This document shows positions 17,595 to 26,425 of a DNA stretch of 64,000 nt, piece after piece. The notes below the pieces were generated by a model. The model was given only the letters and a program-made list of their open reading frames with translations. It ran no database searches and was not told the DNA's origin. The stretch comes from Gammaproteobacteria bacterium. GTDB lineage: Bacteria; Pseudomonadota; Gammaproteobacteria; Acidiferrobacterales; Sulfurifustaceae. The position numbers and the translations under genes are program-made. How positions within the stretch are numbered: position 1 is the first letter of the stretch; every line of letters starts with the position of its first letter. The stretch is taken from assembly GCA_016199745.1 (NCBI GenBank), contig JACQFZ010000056.1:1-64000 (forward strand), read 5' to 3'.

Positions 17595-18782
17595 TCACAA
17601 TGCTCGTTGGTAGGCCTTAATCAATTGCTCGACTACCACGGACGTCTGGAATTTTTCTTCGATAATTTGGCGCGACATCCGCCCTTGCGACCGTGCCCGC
17701 GACAAATCGCCAACCAGCGCTGTCAGCGCCTCGGCCAAGGCCTCGGCGTTTCCGGCTGGCACTAGTTGCCCGTTGACGCCGTCCTCGACCACGTCTTCGT
17801 TGCCACTGACCCGCGTGGCGACGATCGGCAAACCGGCCGACATCCCTTCCAATACCGAGTTCGGCAATCCTTCCTGGTACGACGGCTGCACGTAAACATC
17901 GGCTTTCTGTAACAACGCCGGCACTGCCATGACCCGGCCCGGAAATTCGATGGAATCGGTCAAGCCCATGTCGCCGGCCAAACGTTTTAGATTGTTCAGC
18001 TCAGGACCGTCGCCAGCGATGATCAACCGCGCGACATGACGTGCACATACCTGCTTCCAGGCACGGATCAACACGTCGAGACCTTTGACAGCACGCATGC
18101 GGCCAACAAATACCACGGTTGGCACATGATCCTGTGTCGGCGACTGCGGATCGCTGAAGCGGTCGACCTCGACGGCGTTCGGAATCATGCGCAGCTTATG
18201 TTCGGCATAACCGGCATCGCGTAGCCGCTGGCGCGTGTAAACGCTGATGCATTGAAAGTAGTCGCACCGACCGATCCACTTATTACGTAAACGCGTCAGC
18301 CAGTGATTACGCCGTTCAGCATCGAGCACACCACCGTCGAACTCCCACGCCCCCGACACCTTGACGGTCACGGAAGCACGCAGCAACGGCCGCACCAAAC
18401 CAGCGACCGTCGCCAAATTTTTCATCATATGGATATGAATGGCGTCGTAGCGGCTACGTCGATGCAATAGTATCCAGGCAAAGCGCACCATCAAAATGAA
18501 TGCACCCAAACCGCGAATGCGCGGATAGGCGATTCGTTCCACCGGAATTCCCTCGACCGTACCACGCAACGGCATCGTCGCGTCGAGCAACGGCGACAAC
18601 ACGCTCACATCATGCCCGCGCGCCTTTAACGTACGCCCGAGCAACGCCACCTGAATCTCAGCGCCGCCCAGACTCGGATAACAACCGTCGACGACCATCA
18701 AGACCCGCAAAGGCGTCTGCACGGCGGCGCGCGCTGTTGCTGCCTTCAACCTGTCATTCGTTACTGTGTCCATTGCTTGCAT
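17595..18782 (-). CDS. Glycosyltransferase family 4
   Basis: A 395-residue GT-B enzyme. LRVLMVVDGCYPSLGGAEIQVALLGR gives the acceptor-side GGAE loop; VVFVGRMRAVKGLDVLIRAW and YQEGLPNSVLEGMSAGLPIVATRVSGN give the nucleotide-sugar domain with EX7E. The first 20 residues are a poorly conserved extension, and a start at a later codon is possible. It is the first glycosyltransferase downstream of the carrier-protein/ligase block, so it may use a modified sugar, but this is speculation. Confidence 0.88.
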   Translation of the reverse strand: MQAMDTVTNDRLKAATARAAVQTPLRVLMVVDGCYPSLGGAEIQVALLGRTLKARGHDVSVLSPLLDATMPLRGTVEGIPVERIAYPRIRGLGAFILMVRFAWILLHRRSRYDAIHIHMMKNLATVAGLVRPLLRASVTVKVSGAWEFDGGVLDAERRNHWLTRLRNKWIGRCDYFQCISVYTRQRLRDAGYAEHKLRMIPNAVEVDRFSDPQSPTQDHVPTVVFVGRMRAVKGLDVLIRAWKQVCARHVARLIIAGDGPELNNLKRLAGDMGLTDSIEFPGRVMAVPALLQKADVYVQPSYQEGLPNSVLEGMSAGLPIVATRVSGNEDVVEDGVNGQLVPAGNAEALAEALTALVGDLSRARSQGRMSRQIIEEKFQTSVVVEQLIKAYQRAL

Positions 18783-18801
18783 TGTCCTACTCTCAATATA
18801 T

Positions 18802-19746
18802 TTATGAAGCGACTCGAGCGCTGATCACATCGCTGACAAAAGTACGCTCGATCCATTGGCCGATATGCCGGAACGCCTCCTGCTGCCAAGCCCGCCAATG
18901 AAACTCGTGATTGGCGTCGGCGATTACACCGATCTCGTACTGTTCACTCTTACTATTGCCGTTGAGGTACCGCTGTAAAACAATTTCTTGAAATTCGAGC
19001 CAACGATTGTCGTTGCCACTGAATAGCAATAGATGCGGTATCCGATTCCGCTCCAGCGTCCGAAAACTTTCGAGATAGGCCGGGTTCTCGTTTGGAAATA
19101 AATCCAGCGTCCGCCGGCCACCGCCGATACGCGTTTTGACGGCGGTTACAACGATTCTGCCGATTCCAGCGATATCGCTTTCGCCGCTGAATAACCGACG
19201 CCACGCCGCCGGCGCCAGTAACTTACGTAAATAACTCTTCATATGATGCTGCGCCTGCACCGCCCCCATCGGCTTGGCCGCGTTTGCATCGATCGGCGAC
19301 AATGTGACCGCGGTGTTCAACGACACCACGCCGTCAATCACGCCACGCGCGCGGGCTGCGGCCAATTGCCCAGTGATAGCACCGCCGCAAATACCGGCGA
19401 CGATGATGCGTTCGAGCCCAAAGCACCGACGAAATTCGCGACAGGCCAACAGCGTGTCGTCGACGAAACGACCCTGCTCGACACTGCGCCACAACTCGCG
19501 CGTCGCGCCCGCCTCAATATGGCCATCGCTCTCGCCCATGCCGATCGGATCGATACGTAAAACCGTATGCCCTGCCGCCGCCAGCGAGCGCGCCAACAGC
19601 ACGTTGAACCGGCCGGGACCGATGTGATACTTCAAGCCGGCAGGCAACAATACGATGCCCATACCGCTACCGGTTTGCGGGCCGGTAACAATGCCGCGGC
19701 GCATCAAGCCATCGGCGCCGGCAACTTCGAATAGCGTTTCGTTCAC
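18802..19746 (-). CDS. Alpha/beta hydrolase, exosortase-A-locus hydrolase 1 type
   Basis: A 314-residue alpha/beta-hydrolase-fold protein. GHTVLRIDPIGMGESDG is the post-beta4 DxxGxGxS block, and IIVAGICGGAITGQLAA is the nucleophile elbow. The elbow reads G-I-C-G-G, so cysteine replaces the usual serine, as I recall for the hydrolase 1 family of exosortase-A EPS loci. DANHEFHW near the end offers the catalytic histidine. A dienelactone-hydrolase-like Cys enzyme or an acyltransferase is possible. It overlaps the next hydrolase-like gene by 4 bp, the two forming the usual pair. Confidence 0.78.
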   Translation of the reverse strand: MNETLFEVAGADGLMRRGIVTGPQTGSGMGIVLLPAGLKYHIGPGRFNVLLARSLAAAGHTVLRIDPIGMGESDGHIEAGATRELWRSVEQGRFVDDTLLACREFRRCFGLERIIVAGICGGAITGQLAAARARGVIDGVVSLNTAVTLSPIDANAAKPMGAVQAQHHMKSYLRKLLAPAAWRRLFSGESDIAGIGRIVVTAVKTRIGGGRRTLDLFPNENPAYLESFRTLERNRIPHLLLFSGNDNRWLEFQEIVLQRYLNGNSKSEQYEIGVIADANHEFHWRAWQQEAFRHIGQWIERTFVSDVISARVAS

Positions 19747-20540
19747 GCCGCGCTCCCGCCGATAAGCTCGTGGCTAGCAGCAGCAAAAGCTCCTTGCGGA
19801 TCGTGTTGGCGCGACTCCTGCCAAAACGGCAAACCGGCGCAGTCGATTACGCGCTGTACACCAGTCAATACCGGCGACGTATCCGCTTTCGCCCGCGGCG
19901 GCAAGCGCACGACATCAATCTGACAATAACCGCTCAATGCCGACAGCTGCTGCAACAAATCGAATGCCTGCAATTGCGCCGCCATACGGCCGCCGAGTTG
20001 ATAGCCGGCGATATTGATCTGCTCGTCGCGCGCCAGACGTTCGAGCAACTTCGGTCGGCCTTCGATGACACGCTTGTGGGTCGATAGCTGCGTCGTTAGA
20101 TTCAACTTCAAGCAGTCCTCCAAGTAGGCGCCACCATTAACGACCGGCTCCCACAACAGCAATCGTGTGCTACCGATACGGGCCGCCGCCATACAGGCGA
20201 CAGCGGCACCGAGCCGCAAACCGAACAGTGCCGGCGCCGTCACATTCCAGCGTTGTTGTGCAAAAGCAGCGACCGCTTCAACGTCGGCTACCCAATCGCC
20301 CAAGCCCAGACTGTCGTACTCGCCGTCGCTGTCACCGTCGCCTTCATAATCGAAGCGCACGGCAAACCCGCCATTCGCAGCAATCGTGCGCGCCAAGCTG
20401 ACATAAGCCGGATGACTGAAAGTCTTCTCCTCCAAAAATGGATTACAAAACAACCAGGCCGACCCTGCTCCGGGCCGGCCATGCGCGGCATAGAAAAGCT
20501 TTTTGCCGCGTCGGTTGTCGAAGAAACCGCGTTGTTCCAT
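19743..20540 (-). CDS. Alpha/beta hydrolase-like protein, exosortase-A-locus hydrolase 2 type
   Basis: A 265-residue alpha/beta-hydrolase-fold protein. FAVRFDYEGDGDSDG is the DxxGxGxS block. The nucleophile elbow reads LFGLRLGAAVA, with arginine where serine should stand. The same GLRLGA pattern is what I remember of the hydrolase 2 family in exosortase-A EPS loci, so this is a family trait and not a fresh mutation. A classical Ser hydrolase mechanism is therefore unlikely; a binding or partner role to hydrolase 1 fits better. It overlaps both neighbours by 1-4 bp. Confidence 0.76.
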   Translation of the reverse strand: MEQRGFFDNRRGKKLFYAAHGRPGAGSAWLFCNPFLEEKTFSHPAYVSLARTIAANGGFAVRFDYEGDGDSDGEYDSLGLGDWVADVEAVAAFAQQRWNVTAPALFGLRLGAAVACMAAARIGSTRLLLWEPVVNGGAYLEDCLKLNLTTQLSTHKRVIEGRPKLLERLARDEQINIAGYQLGGRMAAQLQAFDLLQQLSALSGYCQIDVVRLPPRAKADTSPVLTGVQRVIDCAGLPFWQESRQHDPQGAFAAASHELIGGSAA

Positions 20541-21547
20541 TACTTACGCGCCACTGGGTCGATCTTCGGCAATTCCGTCACCGCCTCCACCAACAGCGGT
20601 TGTGCATGCATGTAACTGGTGGTGCGGCGCTTCGCCTCGATGTCGGCGTAAACATTCTTCGCACGCTCTTCACCGATCCCGAGGAAACTGCCGAGCTCGG
20701 CAGCGGTCACACCGTGGTTCAGCGCCCATACGGCGTAGTCCATCTGCTGATACGGCAGCGCGAAGTAAAACTCGTCTTGGCCCTGCGGCAAGCTATAGGT
20801 ATCGGTCGTCGGCGTGGTGTTGCAAATCTCCGCCGGCAAGCCGAGATGCCGCGCCAGTGCATACACCTGCGTCTTATAAAGATGTGCGATCGGCTTTACG
20901 TCAGCGGCGCCGTCGCCGTTCTTCACGAAAAATCCTTGGTCGTATTCCAGGCGGTTCGGCGTACCGACCACGGCATAGTTGAGCCGATCGGCATGAAAAT
21001 ACTCGATGGTCTTACGAATGCGCTGCTTGTAGTTGGTCGCGGCGACGATCTGCAAATAATCTTCGAGGCCCAAACGCACGTCGTGCATCTCATCGTTCGG
21101 CGATTTCGCGATCAGCCGGAAATGATTGATGCGACCTTCCAGACCACCGCTGATGACGATCTTCATTCCCCAACCGGGACCGTACGCCGGCAGCGCGCGC
21201 TTAATCGCCTGGTCGCGCCAACGATAGCAACCGATGGCTTCGAGCGTCGGCGCGATGTCTTCGATCGCATAACGAATACCAAGATGTTGGGCTAACCGTT
21301 CCGCCTTTTTGGCGCTGTCCGGCGACGAATCGCGCTCCGGCAAGATCAGACCGAAAACTTTGCTGGCGCCCAGGGCGCGTACCGCTACGCCAACGCACGC
21401 CGAGCTGTCGATGCCGCTCGATATCGCCACTACCAGTCCGCGTTTACGCAACACTTGACCACACGCCTCGCGCAGTCGCGCACCGATCCGCTCGACTTCG
21501 GCAGCCTCATCCAGCTTGAGCACATCTTTCGACAATTGGCCCTTCAC
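20540..21547 (-). CDS. NadE-like ATP-pyrophosphatase amide synthetase in the EPS locus
   Basis: A 335-residue protein of the N-type ATP-PPase group. AISSGIDSSACVG (residues 41-53) is the PP-loop, with one Gly of SGGxDS replaced by Ser. VKNGDGAADVKPIAHLYKTQVYALARHLGLP matches the NadE region that binds the deamido substrate and metal. There is no glutaminase domain, so it would use free ammonia or a partner amidotransferase. Placement between an AMP-ligase/ACP pair and the hydrolases argues for a role in making an amidated EPS decoration instead of housekeeping NAD synthesis. It could still be a true NAD synthetase. The gap to the ligase gene is 9 bp. Confidence 0.78.
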   Translation of the reverse strand: MKGQLSKDVLKLDEAAEVERIGARLREACGQVLRKRGLVVAISSGIDSSACVGVAVRALGASKVFGLILPERDSSPDSAKKAERLAQHLGIRYAIEDIAPTLEAIGCYRWRDQAIKRALPAYGPGWGMKIVISGGLEGRINHFRLIAKSPNDEMHDVRLGLEDYLQIVAATNYKQRIRKTIEYFHADRLNYAVVGTPNRLEYDQGFFVKNGDGAADVKPIAHLYKTQVYALARHLGLPAEICNTTPTTDTYSLPQGQDEFYFALPYQQMDYAVWALNHGVTAAELGSFLGIGEERAKNVYADIEAKRRTTSYMHAQPLLVEAVTELPKIDPVARK

Positions 21548-21556
21548 CCTGTCCTC

Positions 21557-23047
21557 CTACGAATTGTTAGCCGCCAAAACGAACTTCTGCACCTTACCGG
21601 AGGCGGTCTTCGGTAGTGATGAAACAAATTCAATGAGCTTCGGAATTTTGTACGCCGCCAATCGATCGCGGCAGTGTGCCTTAACGCGCATACCATCGAC
21701 GGCAGCATCCGGCTTGATGACGAGGTACGCCTTAATCACCTGACCAAGAATGTCGTCGGGTACACCGATGACCGCCACTTCGCCGATCCCGTCGAGCTCG
21801 GCAATCACCTCTTCGATTTCTTTCGGGTGAATGCGATGCGCGCCGGTCTTGATCATGTCGCTGCGGCGGCCTTCTATATATAAGTAGCCGTCGACATCGC
21901 GGTACCCCATATCGCCGGTCTTGAGCCAACCGTCCTGCAACACCTGACGCGTGGTCTCGGCATCGTTCCAGTAACCGAGCATGATATTTTCGCCACGCGC
22001 CCAGATCTCGCCGACTTCGCTCGCCGCCGCTGGGCCGCGCTCGTTACGCACTTCGAGCGTGACGCCGGGGATAGCGACGCCAATTGAACCGATCTTGTCG
22101 CGCAACCGTTCCGGCGGCAGATAACTCAAGCGCGCGGTCGCTTCGGTTTGGCCGTACATGACAAACAAACGCACCTGCGGCAAGGCATCGATCAAGCGCT
22201 CGATATGCGCCACCGGCATCGCGCCACCGGCCTGCGTGATATAGCGCAGCGTGCGCAAGTCGTAGTCGGCAAACGTCAGCCGATTAAGTAACAACGAAAA
22301 CGTCGACGGCACGCCGGCGAAACCGGTGGCGCGCTCGGCGACCATGCGCTCGACGACACGATGCGGATAAACGAGATTATCCTCGATGATCACGCAACCG
22401 CCGACCGCCAGATGGGTATGCAATACCGAGTTGCCATATGAGTAATAAAACGGCAAAACGTTGACGATGCGATCGCTCGCGTTGAGCGCCAGATAGCCCT
22501 GTATCGACTCGACGTTGGCCGCAAGATTGCCGTGGCTCAACATCACGCCTTTCGGACGACCGGTGGTGCCTGACGTATAAATAATCGCCGCCAGTCGATC
22601 GGTATTGACCGCGACCGGCGCTTCATTAGCATTGCCACCCTCGAAAATTCCTTGCCATGCATCGATCGCAATTACCTCGGCCCGATCACTGCACCAGCTT
22701 CGCACTGCCGCCGCCGACGGATGCGCCGGATCCAGCACGACGATGCTCGCGCCGCAATGCGCCAACCAAAGGGTCAAATCGGCCGCTTTCGCCGCGGTAT
22801 TGAGCGCAACCACCGCACCGCCGGCCGCCATCACTCCATAATAGGCGACTACATAGGCGCTGGAGTTCTCGAGCAACAATGCCACGCGCGCCTGCGGCGG
22901 CAGGCCGCACCGCCGCAAATAGGCGCTGAACGCCTGCACCCGCCGCCAAAGCTCGCGATAGCACAGCCGCTCGGCGCCGTGCACGATCGCATCGCTATCG
23001 GGCGTGCGCGTGGCGCTTTGTTCGAGGCGTTGGACCAGAGACAACAT
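21557..23047 (-). CDS. AMP-forming acyl-CoA/acyl-ACP ligase (ANL family)
   Basis: About 496 residues from the ATG at 23047 (MLSLVQRLEQSATR). A longer frame to 23098 would overlap the carrier-protein gene. ANL core motifs are present: IIYTSGTTGRPKGVMLSHGN (A3), MYGQTEATARL (A5), WLKTGDMGY (A7), GRRSDMIKTGAHRIHP (A8) and PKTASGKVQK (A10 lysine). It activates a carboxylic acid as an adenylate and transfers it to the phosphopantetheine of CoA or of the adjacent carrier protein. The exosortase-A-associated acyl-CoA ligase family is the closest match I recall. Acid substrate unknown. Confidence 0.88.
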   Translation of the reverse strand: MLSLVQRLEQSATRTPDSDAIVHGAERLCYRELWRRVQAFSAYLRRCGLPPQARVALLLENSSAYVVAYYGVMAAGGAVVALNTAAKAADLTLWLAHCGASIVVLDPAHPSAAAVRSWCSDRAEVIAIDAWQGIFEGGNANEAPVAVNTDRLAAIIYTSGTTGRPKGVMLSHGNLAANVESIQGYLALNASDRIVNVLPFYYSYGNSVLHTHLAVGGCVIIEDNLVYPHRVVERMVAERATGFAGVPSTFSLLLNRLTFADYDLRTLRYITQAGGAMPVAHIERLIDALPQVRLFVMYGQTEATARLSYLPPERLRDKIGSIGVAIPGVTLEVRNERGPAAASEVGEIWARGENIMLGYWNDAETTRQVLQDGWLKTGDMGYRDVDGYLYIEGRRSDMIKTGAHRIHPKEIEEVIAELDGIGEVAVIGVPDDILGQVIKAYLVIKPDAAVDGMRVKAHCRDRLAAYKIPKLIEFVSSLPKTASGKVQKFVLAANNS

Positions 23048-23069
23048 CAGTTTGCGAGTTTCGTTGCCG

Positions 23070-23321
23070 CTACGCTTGTTTGCGCTTGATGAACGCAACC
23101 AGATTATTCACCGAGTCCAAATTTTCCGGGCTCATTTCCTCATCTGCCACTTTGACGCCGAATTCATCGTCCAAGAATTGGATAACTTCGAGAATACCGG
23201 TCGAATCGATAATGCCGCGCTTCAAGAACGAATCTTCGTTCTTCAATGCCGACGCGTCGTTCGTGAACAGGTAATTCGACAGAATGAATTCGCGGATCTT
23301 CGATTCGGGTGCAGCGCTCAT
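23070..23321 (-). CDS. Acyl carrier protein
   Basis: An 83-residue acidic four-helix carrier protein. GIIDSTGILEVIQFLDDEFGV carries the attachment Ser in D-S-T (usual motif D-S-L/M); the helix II and III signatures MSPENLDSVNNLVAFI follow. It is encoded between the amidotransferase (1-bp overlap) and the AMP ligase, so it very likely holds the activated acid for amidation or transfer to the EPS. It needs 4'-phosphopantetheine from a transferase not seen in the window. Confidence 0.9.
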   Translation of the reverse strand: MSAAPESKIREFILSNYLFTNDASALKNEDSFLKRGIIDSTGILEVIQFLDDEFGVKVADEEMSPENLDSVNNLVAFIKRKQA

Positions 23322-25330
23322 TATTTGACAACTCCAGTAGAAACGGTCGCTGCCGACGCAGCGACCTCGTTAAACGAATTTCCGGTAGACACGTCGGCGG
23401 CAGTCATTGAACCGCGGATGAACATCGCATCGACCAGCATAGTCGACAGCACACCGACGAACGCCATGTTATCGGCAAAGCCGATAGCGCGACCGTTGCG
23501 GCACTTCTCGAACAGCTTAGTGACCGCGGACGGATTGAAGTAGCCGGCGTCGCGCACGCGCACCGGATCGAGCAGCTCGGCGACGTATTCGGCCGGTTGC
23601 CCGGCACTAAAAAAACTCTGACTGTCGGGCGAACGGTACGGCTGCTTGGTGCGCCGGCGAATACTATCGGGCAACAAGCCTTGCACCGATTTCTTCAAAA
23701 TATATTTCTCGGTCAGGCCACGCAGTTTCAAATACGGCGGCAGGCGGTTGGCGAATTCGATCAGACGATGGTCGAGAAACGGGAACCGCCCTTCGATCGA
23801 GCTCGCCATTGCCATGCGATCGCCTTGCGACGACAGCAAGTAACCGGACATCAGCGTGTGCGCTTCGACATACTGATCGCGCCCCAACGGAATGAAACCG
23901 GCGACTTCGGGCGGCAACCATTGCTGAATCGTCCGGTACGGGTCGAAATCGGCAAGCGCCTGTTGGACCTCCGGGCTCAGGAACTGCCAAGTGCGCTGGG
24001 TCGTTGTCCAACGCGGAATATGCGCGAAGAACGGCTGGTCCTTGTGCTCCAATCCTTCGCTGAAGAATTTTTCGGTAAAAGCGCGCCCAGCCGCCGGCGA
24101 ATTCTTCAGATACGGATAGAGCCGCGCCAAAATAGCCGGCCGCATCTTCGATTGCGGTGCACGCGCCCAGAAACGGCGGATCTTCGCCTCCTTAAAAATA
24201 TCGTAACCGCCGAAGACTTCGTCCGCGCCTTCGCCGGTAAGCACGACCTTATAACCGGCAGCACGCACGCTATCGGCCAGCAACATCAGCGGCGTCGGCG
24301 CGGTGCGCAGAATCGGTGTCTCGGCATGCCAGATCGTGCGAGCAAATGCGGCGCCGATATCGGCGCGCTTGCAACGCAACGATGTGTGCGTCGTACCGAG
24401 ATGATGCACGAGCTGTTGCTGGTGATTACTTTCGTCGAATTCGTCGTCTTCGAACGTGACCGAGAATGTTCGTAGCGGGGTATCGGTGTAATGCTTGATT
24501 AACGTCGTGATGATCGACGAATCGAGGCCACCACTTAGATACGCACCGACCGGCACATCGGCGCGCAACTGCAACCGCACAGCGTCGATCAACAGCGCCT
24601 TCAATTCCTCGGCAATATCTTGTTCGTGCCGATGATCGTCCGGCAACACGCTGGGAAATTGCCAATCCCAATATTTACTGAGCTGCATCCGCCCTGCTTC
24701 CAGCACCAGACGATGGCCCGGCGCCAGTGCTTGGACGCCTTCGAACACCGTGGTCGGCGGCAGCGCCGACCAGTAAGTGAAGATTTGCCCGAGTCCGGCG
24801 AGGTTCAACCGCCGCGGCACCGCCGGCTCGGCGAATAGCGATTTAATCTCCGACGCAAACAGCAAACGGTTGCCGACGACGGTGTAAAACAACGGCCTGA
24901 TACCGGTACGATCGCGCGTGAGCAGCAAACGTTGGCGGCGTGTATCCCATAGGGCGATGGCGAACTGGCCGTTTAGGGCGTCGACGAATTTGTCGCCGTA
25001 CTGTTCGTATGCATGAACGATAACTTCGGTGTCGGAGTGGGTGTAGAACCGATGGCCCAAGCGTTCGAGCTCGGCGCGCAGTTCGAGGTAGTTGAAGATC
25101 TCGCCGTTGAAAACGACCCAAACGGTTTTGTCTTCGTTGTGGATCGGCTGCGTGCCACCATCGATGTCGATGATGCTGAGACGCGCGTGCGCTAAACCGA
25201 CGTCGTTATCGTGATAAAAGCCGAAACCGTCCGGTCCGCGATGTTGCACCGCCTCGATCATGCGCATTAGCGAACCGCGGGCAGGCGGCGCCCCCGGGCT
25301 CGTGTTCAATATCCCGGCGATACCGCACAT
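23321..25330 (-). CDS. Asparagine-synthase-type glutamine amidotransferase (exosortase-A-locus amidotransferase 1 type)
   Basis: A 669-residue protein of the AsnB fold. Cys2 (MCGIAGI) is the N-terminal nucleophile glutaminase, with HRGPDGFG and VVFNGEIFNYLELR in the same domain. A C-terminal synthetase domain has the PP-loop YLSGGLDSSIITTL and VVLTGEGADEVFGGY. Such enzymes in EPS loci amidate carboxyl groups of sugars or of carrier-bound acids. The neighbouring ACP, AMP ligase and NadE-like gene make a carrier-bound acid a reasonable substrate. The C-terminus extends beyond the family core with a Ser/Ala/Thr-rich tail. Confidence 0.88.
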   Translation of the reverse strand: MCGIAGILNTSPGAPPARGSLMRMIEAVQHRGPDGFGFYHDNDVGLAHARLSIIDIDGGTQPIHNEDKTVWVVFNGEIFNYLELRAELERLGHRFYTHSDTEVIVHAYEQYGDKFVDALNGQFAIALWDTRRQRLLLTRDRTGIRPLFYTVVGNRLLFASEIKSLFAEPAVPRRLNLAGLGQIFTYWSALPPTTVFEGVQALAPGHRLVLEAGRMQLSKYWDWQFPSVLPDDHRHEQDIAEELKALLIDAVRLQLRADVPVGAYLSGGLDSSIITTLIKHYTDTPLRTFSVTFEDDEFDESNHQQQLVHHLGTTHTSLRCKRADIGAAFARTIWHAETPILRTAPTPLMLLADSVRAAGYKVVLTGEGADEVFGGYDIFKEAKIRRFWARAPQSKMRPAILARLYPYLKNSPAAGRAFTEKFFSEGLEHKDQPFFAHIPRWTTTQRTWQFLSPEVQQALADFDPYRTIQQWLPPEVAGFIPLGRDQYVEAHTLMSGYLLSSQGDRMAMASSIEGRFPFLDHRLIEFANRLPPYLKLRGLTEKYILKKSVQGLLPDSIRRRTKQPYRSPDSQSFFSAGQPAEYVAELLDPVRVRDAGYFNPSAVTKLFEKCRNGRAIGFADNMAFVGVLSTMLVDAMFIRGSMTAADVSTGNSFNEVAASAATVSTGVVK

Positions 25331-25336
25331 GCGGGA

Positions 25337-26422
25337 TCAATCCGATTTAGCGATTTTACGCTTGGCGCGATCGACCGATTCCGGTGGCGGTGTTTTCGCC
25401 GGCGCGGGTGCTGGACGCTCGCCAATGAGCTGTCGCAGTAAAGTTTCGATATTGCCCATACGACCGGCCAATGCACTTAGCGCCGGCACCAGCGCATCGA
25501 GCCGCGTCATCTGCTCGCCGACATTCACCAACGCCCGAGTATGGTCCTTCATCATTTCCTGATAACCGTTATCGGCGGTCGAGTTTGTCCGCGGCGCAAC
25601 TACGCGTTTGGCGTAGGGCAGCCAATTCAACTCTTCGATAGCACCGTTCAACACGCCGACGGTCACGCGTTCGTGGCTGTCGGCATAGGCGCAGATCAGG
25701 GCGGTGTCGCACAACGTATTAATGAGTCGCGGCAATCCGCCGGTGTACTTATGAATAATCGGAAACGTGTCGGCGGCGAAAAAATGCTTATCGCCCATGC
25801 CCGCCACTTTCAGGCGGTGCGTGATGTACGCACGCATCTCGTCTTCCGACAGCGCCTTAATGTGGTAACGCAAGCGTACCCGCTGCAGCAACTGTTCCAA
25901 TTCCGGCGCGTCGAGCAGATCGTTCAACGGCGGTTGCCCCACCAAAATCACGTGCAACAGACGCTCTTTCTGCGTCTCAAGACCGGACAACATGCGGATC
26001 TCTTCCAGCACCTTCGGGCTCAAGTTGTGCGCATCGTCGACCACCAGCACCATCTGCTTTTGCTGGTGGTACTGATCGATTAAGAATGTATTCAACATGT
26101 CGATCAGCTCGACTTTCTTGGCATGAAACGGGTTCATGCCGAACTCGACCAACACCGCCTGCAAGAATTCGACTTCGTCGAGCTGCGTTTGAAAAATTTT
26201 GGCGACCATCACGTCGTCCTGGGTTTCGGACAACAGTTTTTGGATCAGCGTGGTCTTGCCGGAACCGATTTCGCCGGTGATGACGACGAAACCGTCGCGG
26301 TTGCGGATGGTGTAATCCATATACGACTTGGCGCGCGAATGCGCCTCGCTCATGTACATGAACTCGGTATCCGGCGTGAGCCGGAACGGAAAATCGCGCA
26401 ACTGGAAGTATTCGAGATACAT
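25337..26422 (-). CDS. ExeA/GspA-like AAA ATPase (XrtA-associated ATPase type)
   Basis: A 361-residue protein. MYLEYFQLRDFPFRLTPDTEFMYMS is the standard ExeA-like opening, Walker A is GEIGSGKTTLIQKLL near residue 51, Walker B is MVLVVDDAHNLS near residue 125, and GGLPRLINTLCDTALI is the sensor 2/C-terminal lid. The last 90 residues are predicted helical with a proline-rich tail. In EPS loci of this type the ATPase is constant but its role is not established; assembly or energisation of the export machinery is the usual guess. It is 3 bp from the outer-membrane barrel gene. Confidence 0.87.
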   Translation of the reverse strand: MYLEYFQLRDFPFRLTPDTEFMYMSEAHSRAKSYMDYTIRNRDGFVVITGEIGSGKTTLIQKLLSETQDDVMVAKIFQTQLDEVEFLQAVLVEFGMNPFHAKKVELIDMLNTFLIDQYHQQKQMVLVVDDAHNLSPKVLEEIRMLSGLETQKERLLHVILVGQPPLNDLLDAPELEQLLQRVRLRYHIKALSEDEMRAYITHRLKVAGMGDKHFFAADTFPIIHKYTGGLPRLINTLCDTALICAYADSHERVTVGVLNGAIEELNWLPYAKRVVAPRTNSTADNGYQEMMKDHTRALVNVGEQMTRLDALVPALSALAGRMGNIETLLRQLIGERPAPAPAKTPPPESVDRAKRKIAKSD

Positions 26423-26425
26423 CGC

